Shown: positions 34,050-43,528, counted from the first letter of the stretch. The stretch is 64,000 nucleotides of DNA from Hymenobacter sediminis (GCF_003231285.1 NZ_QKNS01000008.1:1-64000); one strand, 5' to 3'. Notes: a model not told the origin generated them from the letters alone. Translations and numbers: made by a program.

Positions 34050-36554
34050 TCAAGCTGGTAGCGCCACTCTGAACAGAGAGCCTACCTCGGCCTGACTCTG
34101 CACCGTGATGGTGCCACCGGCATTTTCCACAATGCGCTTGACCATGTAAAGGCCAATGCCGGAGCCTTCCACATGGTCATGCAAGCGCTGGAACAGGCCG
34201 AATAAGCGTGTCTGCTTTTCCTCGTCCAAGCCTAGCCCGTTGTCTTCTACTTCCAGCACTACTGTATCGTTGGCCCGGTAGCACCGCAGCTGAATCAGAG
34301 GTGGGCGGTCGGGGTGCCGGTACTTTACGGCGTTGCTGAGCAGGTTATACACGATGCTACGCAAGTGCTTGGGAGCAAACGATAAGGCGGAAGTAAGTGT
34401 CACGCTTACCTCTAGCTGCACCCCGGCAGCCACCAGTTTGGGCGCCAGATCCAGCCGAACGGACTCCACTAGCGCGGCAACATCAATTTCCTCGGCAGGC
34501 TGCAGCTGCGCCTGCTGTAGCTGGGCCAGGTTGGTGAGCTGCGCAATAGTGACCTGGAAGCGCGCTACCGCATCCTGGATCATGACCAGCAGGGCGGGCA
34601 CCAACGGATCCTGAATGGGCGTCTGCTGCAACTGCTCTTCTAAGGCCAGCACCAAGCCTTCGAGGTTGGTAATGGGTTCGCGCAGGTCGTGGGAAGCCGT
34701 GTAGATGAAGTTGTCCAGGTCCACGTTGGTGCGCGTGAGCTGGGCATTGGAGGCGGCCAGCTCGGCCGCCCACGACAGTGCCTGCTGCCCACTTTCCTCT
34801 ACTACCTTCCGGGCCTGCACCTGAGCCGTTACATCGTAGGCAAATACCAGCACCCCATCTATTTCTCCCTGCATGGAGCGGCGAGCCTGGTAGGTGAAGG
34901 TCCAGTAGATTTCTTCCAGCGGCGCTCCCGTATGGCGGGCCAGCATCAGGGGTAGTTCCTGGGCCACGTACGTTTCACCCGTTCTGTATACATCCTGCAG
35001 CAGAGTGGGAATGGGCGTATCGACCAATTCAGTGAGGGCCTCCAGCAAGGGCTTGCCGGCTAAGTCGCGCCCAGGAAACATGAGTTGATAGGCCGGATTG
35101 ACCAACTGGTATACCAAGTCGGGTCCGTCCAGAATGGCAATGGGTGCCGGGGCCTGCATAAACAGCTCGTGCAGTTGGCGTTGCAGTCCTTCGCGCTGCC
35201 TCCGGGCCCGAACCTGCTCTGCGACGTCGTAGGCAAAAATGGAGATGCCCACTACCTCGCCCCGTTCCCGATAGGCCTGATAGGTGAAGGTGAAGTAGGC
35301 TTCGCGTGGGGGCCGGCCATCTGGCTGGGCAATGGTCAGCGGCAGTTCCGTGCCGAAGAACGTTTCTCCGGTCCGGTACACCGTATCCAGCAGCGCCAAG
35401 AAGCCTTGCTGAGCGGCGTCCGGCAACACGTCGGCCAGGTTCCTACCCACAAGCACCCGACCCGGAAATAACGCCTCATAGGCAGCATTAACGTAGGTAA
35501 ACTGATGCTCAGGACCACGCAGCAGCGCAATGCTGGCAGGAGTCTGGGCAAATATCTGGTAGAAGGTTTCCCGCTCCCGCACCTGGCGCTGAGTGGCTTC
35601 CAGCAAATCAGATTGCAGGGCCAGCGCCTCCCGGGTACGCTCCGCTACGCGAACCTCCAGTTGCTGGTTAAGCTGCTGCACCTGCTGGCGCGCCAGCACT
35701 TGGTCTGTCACGTCAATGGCTACCACCAGCACGCCCGTGGTAGCACCCTGCCCATTGCGCTGTGGCTGATAAACGAAGTTGAAATAGATAGTATCTAGGT
35801 GGCCGTGGCGCTTCACCTGGAAGGGCAGCTCCTTGCCCACGAAAGGCTCGCCGGTTTGCAGCACCCGGTTCAGCAGCTCGTCGATGCCTTGCCCTTGCAA
35901 CTCGGGTAGGGCCTCGAGCAAAGGCACATTCAGTAGCTGCGACTCCTCCCGGTCCCACAACTCGCAGATAGACGGGTTAACCAGCGCAATGCGGTAGTCC
36001 GGGCCCTCCATCAAGCCAATAGCTACCGGAGCCTGGTGAAACACCTCCTGGAGCTGCTGGCGTTGCGCTTTTGCTTCGGCCAAGGCAGCCTGCTCCCGGG
36101 CTTGGCTTTCGCGCAGAGCAATTTCTACTGGGGTCCGGGTCTGGTCGGCCGTGTCGGTAAAACTCACCAGCAACCCCTCCCCCGCCCGCCGGGCCGTGAG
36201 GCGGTAGTAGTTATCGTAACCGTCGGCCTGGTAGTTGATGTCGTAGCTACGGGGTTCGCCCGTCACGTAAGCATCCACATGAAACCCGAAGGTACCGTGC
36301 TCCTTGCTGTGCGGCCACTGCTGCATGTGCGTCAGCGTCGGATGGGAAGGCATCCGCATCATGCGCTGGGCGGCGGGGTTGAGGTGAACGAACGTGAAGT
36401 CTACAATCTCGCCCGAGCCACTGGGGCCGTAAACAGGCGTGTAGAAAATCAGCCCCGTCATCGATACGTTGAGCACTTCGCACAACAGCTCGTCGGCAGG
36501 CAGCCAGGTAGGCAAGTCACTGGGTTGAGTGGCCTGGACAGTAGAAGTGGGCAT
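34050..36554 (-). CDS. Multi-PAS sensor histidine kinase
   Basis: ATG 36554 gives 834 residues. It has four PAS domains: about 20-140; 165-295 with HQAPVAIGLMEGPDYRIALV; 325-450 with AQTPASIALLRGPEHQFTYV; and 465-585 with MQAPAPIAILDGPDLVYQLV. A HisKA domain follows with the phospho-acceptor His in YTASHDLREPITNLEG, then an ATPase domain with NAVKYRH (N box), VEDNGLGLD (G1), GLFQRLHDHVEGSGIGLYMV (F/G2). No membrane helix or receiver domain is present, so it senses an intracellular signal. No response regulator adjoins. The three later PAS domains are near-copies, indicating internal duplication. Confidence 0.9.
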   Translation of the reverse strand: MPTSTVQATQPSDLPTWLPADELLCEVLNVSMTGLIFYTPVYGPSGSGEIVDFTFVHLNPAAQRMMRMPSHPTLTHMQQWPHSKEHGTFGFHVDAYVTGEPRSYDINYQADGYDNYYRLTARRAGEGLLVSFTDTADQTRTPVEIALRESQAREQAALAEAKAQRQQLQEVFHQAPVAIGLMEGPDYRIALVNPSICELWDREESQLLNVPLLEALPELQGQGIDELLNRVLQTGEPFVGKELPFQVKRHGHLDTIYFNFVYQPQRNGQGATTGVLVVAIDVTDQVLARQQVQQLNQQLEVRVAERTREALALQSDLLEATQRQVRERETFYQIFAQTPASIALLRGPEHQFTYVNAAYEALFPGRVLVGRNLADVLPDAAQQGFLALLDTVYRTGETFFGTELPLTIAQPDGRPPREAYFTFTYQAYRERGEVVGISIFAYDVAEQVRARRQREGLQRQLHELFMQAPAPIAILDGPDLVYQLVNPAYQLMFPGRDLAGKPLLEALTELVDTPIPTLLQDVYRTGETYVAQELPLMLARHTGAPLEEIYWTFTYQARRSMQGEIDGVLVFAYDVTAQVQARKVVEESGQQALSWAAELAASNAQLTRTNVDLDNFIYTASHDLREPITNLEGLVLALEEQLQQTPIQDPLVPALLVMIQDAVARFQVTIAQLTNLAQLQQAQLQPAEEIDVAALVESVRLDLAPKLVAAGVQLEVSVTLTSALSFAPKHLRSIVYNLLSNAVKYRHPDRPPLIQLRCYRANDTVVLEVEDNGLGLDEEKQTRLFGLFQRLHDHVEGSGIGLYMVKRIVENAGGTITVQSQAEVGSLFRVALPA

Positions 36555-36633
36555 TGAGCAGTTACGAAGCAGAACAGAGGAGAAGGCAAGCAGCACGGAG
36601 CGCACTACAAGGTACGCTTTTCAGCTGCGTACG

Positions 36634-36815
36634 TGAACGGCCATACCCCCTACCGGGTTGGCTACGGTGCCGCTACCCTCCCGCTGGGCGGGAGTACCGT
36701 TGCTGCAGATTGATGCGCTACACCGGCGTGCCGGCCCCTATTTGCAAGGTGCTATTCCAGATGCTGGGCAAGCTCGTATTTGTGAGGCAGGTAGCAAAGC
36801 GGCGGCTACGGGCGC
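36634..36815 (+). pseudogene. Decayed KTSC-domain gene
   Basis: The DNA aligns with the intact KTSC gene at 33834-34000. Shared blocks include GTTGGCTACG, GCCGCTACCCT, CGCTACAC-GGCGT, GGGCAAG and GCGGCGGCTACGGGCG. Internal deletions, frameshifts and stops prevent translation as a KTSC protein. It lies in the same orientation as the intact copy, so the two bracket the histidine-kinase gene as direct repeats. Confidence 0.7.
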
Positions 36816-36848
36816 ACTTGCTCACGCCCGTAGCCGCCGCTTTGCTAC
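36791..36848. terminator. Perfect 24-bp hairpin at the 3' end of the TPR gene
   Basis: Arms 36791-36814 and 36825-36848 are perfectly complementary with a 10-base loop CACTTGCTCA. The right arm contains the stop codon (36845-36847) of the minus-strand TPR gene and the left arm is the tail of the KTSC remnant. There is no long T-run, so it may act as an mRNA-stabilising or attenuating hairpin rather than a classic terminator. Confidence 0.6.
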
Positions 36849-37918
36849 TTCGGCCAGGGGTAGGCCGCCGACCAGCTGCTTAGTTCTTCCAGGGTAGCCG
36901 TGTGGTTGGCCAGCCACTGCTGCACCTCAGGAGTGCTGTCGGCGCGGACGGCCTGAATGGAATAGGCCAACGCGGGCAGATAGCCTTGCTTCTTCAGCTC
37001 TACGAAGTAGGGCACGAAGTACTGCCAGGTAAAGCCATTCTGCTTTTTTGGTTGCAACTCATCCAGCACACTAATCAACGACTCCAGCTTCCGGATAAGC
37101 TGCTCGCTAGGCGTTTTATCTTTGTTTTCTTCACTATAGTCGAGGGCGCTGCTCATGCTTAGCAGCATATCGGCGGGGCCGAAGCTGTCGGAGCGGCCTT
37201 TCTTACCGGCATCTTTGAGCGTTTCCGGGGAAATATTGATGGTAACGGCTTTTTCACCGGTTTTCTCTACGCCCCGGCCCATCAGCTTATCGAAGCGCGC
37301 CAGGGTAGCGGTGGCGCGTTGGCCGGTAGGCTCTACCTGCAACAGGCGTAGCATAGCCAGCAGCGCCGGCACCCGATTGCCCTGCTGCTGCTGCAACAAC
37401 GCCAGCGCGTTAAGCGAATTGGCGTGCCCCGGCCGGCAGCGCACCGATTGTTGCATGCTGCCAATGGCCTCGGCAGATTGCTGCAAGGCCGTGGCCTGGG
37501 TTACGCCCAGGTTGAAGTAAAGCGGGCCGTCGTTGGGGTAACGCTTCAGGCCCTCATTATACACTTTGGCTGCCTCTTTGGGCTTTTTCAGCCCGTCGAG
37601 CGCATTGCCGTAGGTGTTGTACAAAGAGGAGCCAGGGTCCGATTCCTGCTTCAGAATCTGCTTGCAAAGCTCCACGGCCTCATCGTTCTGGTCAAGGGCA
37701 TTGTAGGTCATGGCCAGCTCGTAGCGGGCCGTCGTGTTCGTGGCGTCCTGCTTCAGGGCCTCTTTGTAGCGCAACACGGCCTCGTCGTACTTGCCTTGGT
37801 CGTAGAGCGCAACGCCCTGCTTCACCAGCTCCTGGCTACCCGTGGTTTGGGCTGATGCTGACTGAATGGAAAAGCTAAGCCCCACAGCCAGCAGTAAACA
37901 GGCATAATAATTAGACAT
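36845..37918 (-). CDS. Secreted TPR-repeat protein
   Basis: The 357-residue protein starts at ATG 37918 with a signal peptide (MSNYYACLLLAVGLSFSIQS, then ASAQ). Tandem TPR helices fill residues 30-200: LVKQGVALYDQGKYDEAVLR; YELAMTYNALDQNDEAVELC; AKVYNEGLKRYPNDGPLYFN. A C-terminal helical domain without obvious repeats follows. TPRs mediate protein assembly, here in the periplasm or at the outer membrane. It is a single gene with a strong hairpin at its end. Confidence 0.8.
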   Translation of the reverse strand: MSNYYACLLLAVGLSFSIQSASAQTTGSQELVKQGVALYDQGKYDEAVLRYKEALKQDATNTTARYELAMTYNALDQNDEAVELCKQILKQESDPGSSLYNTYGNALDGLKKPKEAAKVYNEGLKRYPNDGPLYFNLGVTQATALQQSAEAIGSMQQSVRCRPGHANSLNALALLQQQQGNRVPALLAMLRLLQVEPTGQRATATLARFDKLMGRGVEKTGEKAVTINISPETLKDAGKKGRSDSFGPADMLLSMSSALDYSEENKDKTPSEQLIRKLESLISVLDELQPKKQNGFTWQYFVPYFVELKKQGYLPALAYSIQAVRADSTPEVQQWLANHTATLEELSSWSAAYPWPK

Positions 37919-37967
37919 ACGGCAGATATGACACGTTGGAAATCTTCGTCTTGTATCTCTGAAAGAA

Positions 37968-38765
37968 TTAAGCGCCTACCTCTATTTCGCCTTTCAAATA
38001 CGTCACGGCGTAACCGCTCATCAGTACCCGGTCGCCGCGCAGTTCGCACCACAAGTCACCGCTGCGGGCCGAAACCTGGCGGGCATGGAAGGTAGTTTTG
38101 CCCAGGCGCTCAGCCCAATAGGGCACTAGGGTAGTGTGGGCGGAGCCGGTTACTGGGTCCTCGGGCACACCCACGCGGGGTCCAAAAAAGCGCGACACGA
38201 AGTCGATGCCATCGGTACCGGGAGCAGTGGCAATAACGGCCCGGTACTCTACCCTCGCTAAGTGGGTCATATCGGGGTGCAGGGCGCGCACTTCAGCTTC
38301 CGAATTGAAGACGCACACCAGATCGGGGCCGGCGTGGATGCTTAGGGGGGTAGCGCGCAGGCCGTCGAGCAGGCCATCGGGGTGAGTGCTCAGGGGCTGG
38401 GGCGGACGGGCCGGGAAGTCGAGGGTCAGGCGGCCTTCCGCGCCTTGGCTAACGCGCAGCGGTCCGCTTTTGGAGTGAAACACAATTTCCGGCGCCTGAA
38501 AATTGAGGTGGCGGTACAGCACATGCGCCGAAGCCAGCGTAGCGTGCCCGCACAGCTCTACCTCCACGGCCGGCGTGAACCACCGAATTTCATACTCGTT
38601 GCCCGATTTTGGAATGAAGAAGGCCGTTTCAGCCAAGTTGTTTTCGGCGGCAATGGCCTGCATGATTTCAGCCGGGAGCCATTCGGTAAGGGGGCATACC
38701 GCGGCAGGATTACCAGCGAATGGACGGTCGGTGAAGGCATCGACCTGGTAGAGGGGTAGCAGCAT
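37968..38765 (-). CDS. PhzF-family epimerase/isomerase
   Basis: The 265-residue protein has the PhzF two-domain fold: the opening YQVDAFTDRPFAGNPAAVCP, the catalytic Glu in NNLAETAFF, and the second-half motifs VELCGHATLASAHVLY and GVPEDPVTGSAHTTLVPYW. PhzF enzymes catalyse proton-shift isomerisations; outside phenazine pathways their substrates are mostly unknown. There are no phenazine genes here, so it is a housekeeping-type member. Single gene. Confidence 0.9.
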   Translation of the reverse strand: MLLPLYQVDAFTDRPFAGNPAAVCPLTEWLPAEIMQAIAAENNLAETAFFIPKSGNEYEIRWFTPAVEVELCGHATLASAHVLYRHLNFQAPEIVFHSKSGPLRVSQGAEGRLTLDFPARPPQPLSTHPDGLLDGLRATPLSIHAGPDLVCVFNSEAEVRALHPDMTHLARVEYRAVIATAPGTDGIDFVSRFFGPRVGVPEDPVTGSAHTTLVPYWAERLGKTTFHARQVSARSGDLWCELRGDRVLMSGYAVTYLKGEIEVGA

Positions 38766-38996
38766 ACAACAGGGGTAGAACGTCGGGGAAATGAAGCGTT
38801 GAATTCAGCGCCGAAACTACTCGTTCCGGGTGTAATATCGTGGCTTTATTATGTGAACCGGGGTAGGCCTATCAACTACTCTCTCGCATCAGCAGGAAAT
38901 ATTTTTTAGTCCCACGCAACCTCCCGTTGTCGGCTCCGGTCATGGCCGCAGAACGCTAGCGTACGACATCCTATCCTTCCTTATCCGCGGCTGCCT

Positions 38997-39551
38997 ATGC
39001 CCGACTCTATTGACTTACTCCTGGATGGCTGCCGACGAGGTAAACCCAGCGCCCAGCGGGCCCTGTACGACCGGCTTAGCTACCAACTGATGGGGGTGTG
39101 TCTGCGCTACTGCCCTTCGCGGGCAGAGGCCGAAGATGCCCTGCAGCTCACCTTTGTAAAGATCTTTACCCGCCTCGATCAGTTTCGGGGACAAGGTCCT
39201 TTTGAGGCATGGGCCCGCCGCATAGCCGTTACCACTTCTCTTAACCTCTGGCACCAGCACCAGCAGCGCGGCCCGCAAACCGAGTACGAGGAAGCAGCCG
39301 AACTGCACCACCCCGATGGCACACCCTTCGACCAGATGTCGGCCGAGGATGTTGTGCGCCTTATCTCCCAACTGCCTACCGGCTATCGTACCGTCCTCAA
39401 TTTATACGCCATTGAGGGGTACTCGCACGCCGAGATTGGGGAACTGCTAGGCATTTCGGAAAACACCAGCAAATCACAGCTTTCCCGGGCCCGCCGCCTG
39501 CTGGAAGAGCGCCTGCAGCAGCAGGCTCACACCCCTCACTACAATGACTGA
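38997..39551 (+). CDS. ECF-type RNA polymerase sigma-70 factor
   Basis: ATG 38997 encodes 184 residues. Region 2 shows AEAEDALQLTFVKIFTRLDQ and GPFEAWARRIAVTTSLNLW; region 4 shows LPTGYRTVLNLYAIEGYSHA then EIGELLGISENTSKSQLSRA, a standard helix-turn-helix. It directs polymerase to a small regulon, often including its own operon. The stop overlaps the downstream gene by 8 bases. That gene has the topology of a membrane anti-sigma factor, so regulation by sequestration is likely. Confidence 0.9.
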   Translation: MPDSIDLLLDGCRRGKPSAQRALYDRLSYQLMGVCLRYCPSRAEAEDALQLTFVKIFTRLDQFRGQGPFEAWARRIAVTTSLNLWHQHQQRGPQTEYEEAAELHHPDGTPFDQMSAEDVVRLISQLPTGYRTVLNLYAIEGYSHAEIGELLGISENTSKSQLSRARRLLEERLQQQAHTPHYND

Positions 39552-41157
39552 GCACGAATCGGAACAACTTTACCACGAGCTGCGCCGCAAGCTGGAAGGC
39601 TATGGTAGTGCGCCCCCCGAAGATATGTGGACCAGTATTCAGCAGCAGCTTCCGAAGAAGCCGCGCCGAAACTGGCGGCCGCTACTGATCCTGCTGCTGG
39701 TAGGAACAGCGGTGGTGGGCTTGACCATTGGCACCCGCTCTTGGCGCCAACGTGGCACAGCCTCGGTTGCTGGCATCAGCACGAAGTCGGGTCCGGCCAT
39801 GTCTGGTACGGCGGCCGGAACTGTAGCGGCTCGGCGCGCAGTATCTCCTACCCCTTCTTCTCTCGCCAAGGCCGAAACACCCCTCCTAGGTGCAGCAGAA
39901 GCTCCGGCTCTTGCCGCACGAAAGGCCGCGGCAGGTTCACCCGAAAATACCAGGCCTGCACTAACCGAATCTGCTTCCCGGCGGGTAGCCTCAACACGTC
40001 CACTGGGTCAACCAAACGGTGTTTCCCTACCCCCGTCCAGCCGCCAAAGCCTTTCTACTGCTCCTGAACGTGGACAATTGGCCACAATTGGCGGCCGTGA
40101 AGAGTCGTTGGAGAAAAGAGCTGACCGAAAGCTGATGAAGATGGGCAGGGCCGCAGTAGTCAGTGCTGCATCATCCAAAGATGGGCGCCGGACACTGGCT
40201 AAGGCCCGGGAAGAATCTGGTGGCCTCGCCCAGGCTGCTACCCCTTATTATGCAACCAACCCCAGCACCCGCAAGCGCAAACCGTTGGTTTTGGCTGAGG
40301 CGGTGGCCAGCACCGGCCGCACGGAGGCTTCAGGCACAGCTCAACCAACTAATGGTCGGAGGGTAGCTGGCAAATTACGGGTAGCTTCTGCTGCAACCAC
40401 CAACGAGCCGCTTCCATTGCTGGCAGTTCAGGTGGCTATTCCAGATCCAGAAGAGCCGGAAGTAGTGCGCGCCAAGCGTAAGCCCCGCGCCCGGCCCACC
40501 CGGCGCGAACTGCTGCTACGTAACTGGAAGGTTGAACTGCTCGCGGGTACTGCCCTCACCTACCGCGCCCTGGGCGGCGCGCCTACCCAGTTGGAGCGGC
40601 TGGAACGACCCGGAACGGGTTTTTCGGGGCAGATAAGTGGGGCTTATGCCTTCACGCGTCAACTGACCGTATCGGCCGGACTTGGGTATGCGGAATACAG
40701 CACGAACCTGCGCTACCAAGTGAGAAAGACTTCGCGGGATACTACCCTGGCCGTTGATTTCCGGGATGTATACCGCTTCCTGACCATACCCGTGCAGGCG
40801 CAGTACACCTTACAAGGGAATCACCGGTGGCAGGTAGGTGTGCTGGGGGGTGGCACCGTGGCCCTGCTGACCAGCGCCCGCACTACTGAGGGCAGTGCCT
40901 GTAATTGCTCCCAGCGTCAGTGGCAGTCGTCGGGGGTAGGAACTCCGGTTCCGTTCAAAAACACCAATCTGGTGCTGAATGTGGGTGCTTTTGCCAACTA
41001 CCAGTTCGCGCCGGGTCAGTGGTTTACCATCCGGCCTCAAGGGCAGCTCTTCCTGAATTCTCTGACCACCCCCGCCTCCGGCCGAGCTGCCCGCCGGCCC
41101 TGGAGCCTGGGCTTACAGGCGGGCTACGCCTGGGACCTTGATCCGCGCAAACGCTAA
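39544..41157 (+). CDS. Anti-sigma-like membrane protein fused to an outer-membrane beta-barrel
   Basis: The 537-residue protein has a cytoplasmic N-terminus (LYHELRRKLEGYGSAPPEDM) and one membrane helix at about 45-62 (WRPLLILLLVGTAVVGLTIG). A long Ala/Arg/Thr/Ser-rich spacer spans residues 70-310. The C-terminal 200 residues alternate beta-strands as in small outer-membrane barrels (VELLAGTALTYRALGG; QLTVSAGLGYAEYSTNLRYQ; PWSLGLQAGYAWDLDPRKR). It overlaps the sigma-factor gene by 8 bases. One chain could thus span both membranes and link the envelope to the sigma factor. That role is inference; no classical zinc anti-sigma motif is seen. Confidence 0.75.
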   Translation: MTEHESEQLYHELRRKLEGYGSAPPEDMWTSIQQQLPKKPRRNWRPLLILLLVGTAVVGLTIGTRSWRQRGTASVAGISTKSGPAMSGTAAGTVAARRAVSPTPSSLAKAETPLLGAAEAPALAARKAAAGSPENTRPALTESASRRVASTRPLGQPNGVSLPPSSRQSLSTAPERGQLATIGGREESLEKRADRKLMKMGRAAVVSAASSKDGRRTLAKAREESGGLAQAATPYYATNPSTRKRKPLVLAEAVASTGRTEASGTAQPTNGRRVAGKLRVASAATTNEPLPLLAVQVAIPDPEEPEVVRAKRKPRARPTRRELLLRNWKVELLAGTALTYRALGGAPTQLERLERPGTGFSGQISGAYAFTRQLTVSAGLGYAEYSTNLRYQVRKTSRDTTLAVDFRDVYRFLTIPVQAQYTLQGNHRWQVGVLGGGTVALLTSARTTEGSACNCSQRQWQSSGVGTPVPFKNTNLVLNVGAFANYQFAPGQWFTIRPQGQLFLNSLTTPASGRAARRPWSLGLQAGYAWDLDPRKR

Positions 41158-41183
41158 TCCTATATCCTTCAGAATTCTTGTTT

Positions 41184-42164
41184 ATGACCTCAATTAACCG
41201 CTTTCTGATCCTTGGGACCTTGCTGGCCCTGCCCCTGCTTCCGGCCTGCCAATCAGACGCTGGTCTGGTAATCTGTGAAGATGGCAGCACCCCTAACCCC
41301 AACCCTGGCGCGCCTACCACCATTAAAGATGTACTTACGCAACTAGGGGCTCCTACCCAGACATTTACGTACGACCCCAGCCGGCAGAATCAGTTTACTG
41401 GGGCCAAGGGAACGGTAATTACCATTCCGGCCGGCGCATTTCAGTACCGAACCGGGCAGCCCGTTACGGTGCCAGTGCAGCTGGAAGTGCGAGAAATTTT
41501 CGGCAAGGCCGATATGATTCTGAGCAATATGCCAACTGTTTCCGGAGGCCGGTTACTGGAGTCGGCAGGGGAAATTTATCTGCGGCCCACCCAGGATTCT
41601 ACCTTGCGCCTGAGCCCCGGCACCCGCATCCAGATGCAGACGCAGAACCCGCCAAACCTAGCCAGCCGGGACAGCATGCGCTTATTTGTGGCTCCGGTAC
41701 CTGGTAGCAATAGCCCTACCTGCTTTACCTGGGAGCTGAACTTTGATCCCGAATCGAGCCTGAGCCCTACCCCTACGGGCTACCAGATCAGCATCAGCAA
41801 AGCTCTCTATGATGCTAGAATAGGCTGGTTTAACTGCGACCGTTTTTACGGTATCCCCAGCCCCCAGCCCATCATCGTTGACGTGCCGGGCACCGACATT
41901 GACCCCGCCAAGAACACCATGGTGTTTGCGGCCTTCCGGGCCTTCAATGGCAGCCTGCGGCTCTGTGATTTCAAGGCGCCCGGCACCTTCCAGATAAATG
42001 GAGCCCCGGCCGGAGCCAACGTCAGCGTAGTTGTTATCCGGACGGTAGAGGGCAAGCTGTACTACGGTCGCCAGGATGGTGTAGTGGCCGCCGGTACCCG
42101 CTTCAGCCCTGTACTAAAGGAAACCACCGCCGCCGACCTTGTCGCGGATCTGAATACACTATAA
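41184..42164 (+). CDS. Outer-membrane or periplasmic lipoprotein
   Basis: ATG 41184 gives 326 residues with a lipoprotein signal ending LLALPLLPACQSDAG, where the Cys should be lipidated. The mature part is beta-rich (GAKGTVITIPAGAFQYRTGQ; GQPVTVPVQLEVREIFGKAD) and recalls carboxypeptidase-regulatory or Ig-like domains. No catalytic motif is visible. It starts 26 bases after the barrel gene stop and is probably the third gene of the sigma operon. A surface or sensory role is possible, but the function is unknown. Confidence 0.75.
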   Translation: MTSINRFLILGTLLALPLLPACQSDAGLVICEDGSTPNPNPGAPTTIKDVLTQLGAPTQTFTYDPSRQNQFTGAKGTVITIPAGAFQYRTGQPVTVPVQLEVREIFGKADMILSNMPTVSGGRLLESAGEIYLRPTQDSTLRLSPGTRIQMQTQNPPNLASRDSMRLFVAPVPGSNSPTCFTWELNFDPESSLSPTPTGYQISISKALYDARIGWFNCDRFYGIPSPQPIIVDVPGTDIDPAKNTMVFAAFRAFNGSLRLCDFKAPGTFQINGAPAGANVSVVVIRTVEGKLYYGRQDGVVAAGTRFSPVLKETTAADLVADLNTL

Positions 42165-42262
42165 TCTTTTACTATTCTATCAATTACTACTTCTGATATC
42201 GTCCGTGCTTTGCTATGGGTCCGACCGCACCTGCTGTCGGACCTTTTCTTTTGTGCTTCAGC

Positions 42263-43528
42263 TCAATCTGTTTGTACCTCTCCGCCAATGATGACGGTAC
42301 GAACTGGGTTTTCGCCTAGCCAGTAGGGTATTTCTTCGGCGGTGGGCACATCCAGCACCAGTATATCGGCACGCTTGCCAGGCTCTAGGCTGCCGCATTC
42401 GTGCTGCTGCCCTATGGCCCAGGCGGCATTGAGCGTCACGGCGGCCAGGGCCTCATAGGGGGTGAGCCCCATTTTCAGGCAAGCCACCGATAAGGCTAGC
42501 CAAAGGTTTTTGCTGGGGCAGGAGCCGGGGTTGAAATCGGTGCTGATGGCTACGGGCAGGCCTACATCAATAAAAGCGCGGCCGGGTGCGTACTGCTCCT
42601 GGCGCAAAAACAGCGGCACCAGGGGCAGCAATACTGCTACCGTACGGCCGCTGGTAAGAGCCGCTATGCGGGCAGCCGCGGCCGGGGTAAGGTAGTCGCA
42701 GTGGTCCACGCTGATGGCACCCAGCTCGGCAGCCATTTCGCAGCCACCCAGGTCATGGAGCTGTTCGGCGTGAATTTTCAGGCCGAATCCCAACGTCTGC
42801 GCCTGGGCCAGGTAGCGCCGCGACTCAGCCACGGAGAAAGCGCCCTGCTCGCAGAAAATATCCACGAAGGGCACCTCTTCAGGGTTTAGGCGGGGTAGCA
42901 CTTCGGCGGCCAGCATCTCCAGGTACTCGGCGGGGCGGCCGCCGTACTCCGGGCCGGGTACGTGGGCCCCGAGGAAAGTGGAAATAACGCGGACGGGCTG
43001 TTGGGCCCCGGCCAGCCGGGCCGCTTGCAGCAGCCGAAGCTCCGTTTCCGCATCGAGGCCGTAGCCGGTTTTGGCTTCCAGGGTAGTGATGCCGTAGCGC
43101 CGAAAGCCGGCCAGATGGTGCAGGGCGTTATCGAGCAATTGGGCATCGGAGGCAGCGCGGGTGGCGCGCACGGTGCTCAAGATACCGCCTCCACTGGCCA
43201 GAATATCGAGATAAGACTCACCCTGAAGCTTGCGCTGAAACTCGGCGGCGCGGTTTCCCCCAAACACCAGGTGGGTGTGGCATTCCACCAAGCCAGGCAT
43301 CACTACCCGGCCCTGCGCTTCCACTATCTGCGTTTCGGGAGTAACCTGGCCCTCATCCAGTTCCGCCATCGGGCCCACTGCCACAATGCGGCCTTGCTCG
43401 CAAGCCACGTATCCATCGGTAATTACTTGCCACTGCCGCATGGCAGCGCCCGCCAGGGGCTGGCTAGTAGGGCCGCCGGCCAAGGAGAGCAGCTGGCCGC
43501 AATGGCGCACAAGCAGAGAGTAAGGCAT
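42263..43528 (-). CDS. hutI: Imidazolonepropionase
   Basis: The 421-residue amidohydrolase catalyses the third step of histidine degradation, opening imidazolone-5-propionate to formiminoglutamate. Visible features are the metal site VECHTHLVFGGNRAAEF, TLEAKTGYGLD, KIHAEQLHDLGG, VDHCDYLTP and the second-shell STDFNPGSCPSKNL. Length is normal. No other hut genes lie next to it; the pathway partners must be elsewhere. Start ATG 43528. Confidence 0.95.
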   Translation of the reverse strand: MPYSLLVRHCGQLLSLAGGPTSQPLAGAAMRQWQVITDGYVACEQGRIVAVGPMAELDEGQVTPETQIVEAQGRVVMPGLVECHTHLVFGGNRAAEFQRKLQGESYLDILASGGGILSTVRATRAASDAQLLDNALHHLAGFRRYGITTLEAKTGYGLDAETELRLLQAARLAGAQQPVRVISTFLGAHVPGPEYGGRPAEYLEMLAAEVLPRLNPEEVPFVDIFCEQGAFSVAESRRYLAQAQTLGFGLKIHAEQLHDLGGCEMAAELGAISVDHCDYLTPAAAARIAALTSGRTVAVLLPLVPLFLRQEQYAPGRAFIDVGLPVAISTDFNPGSCPSKNLWLALSVACLKMGLTPYEALAAVTLNAAWAIGQQHECGSLEPGKRADILVLDVPTAEEIPYWLGENPVRTVIIGGEVQTD

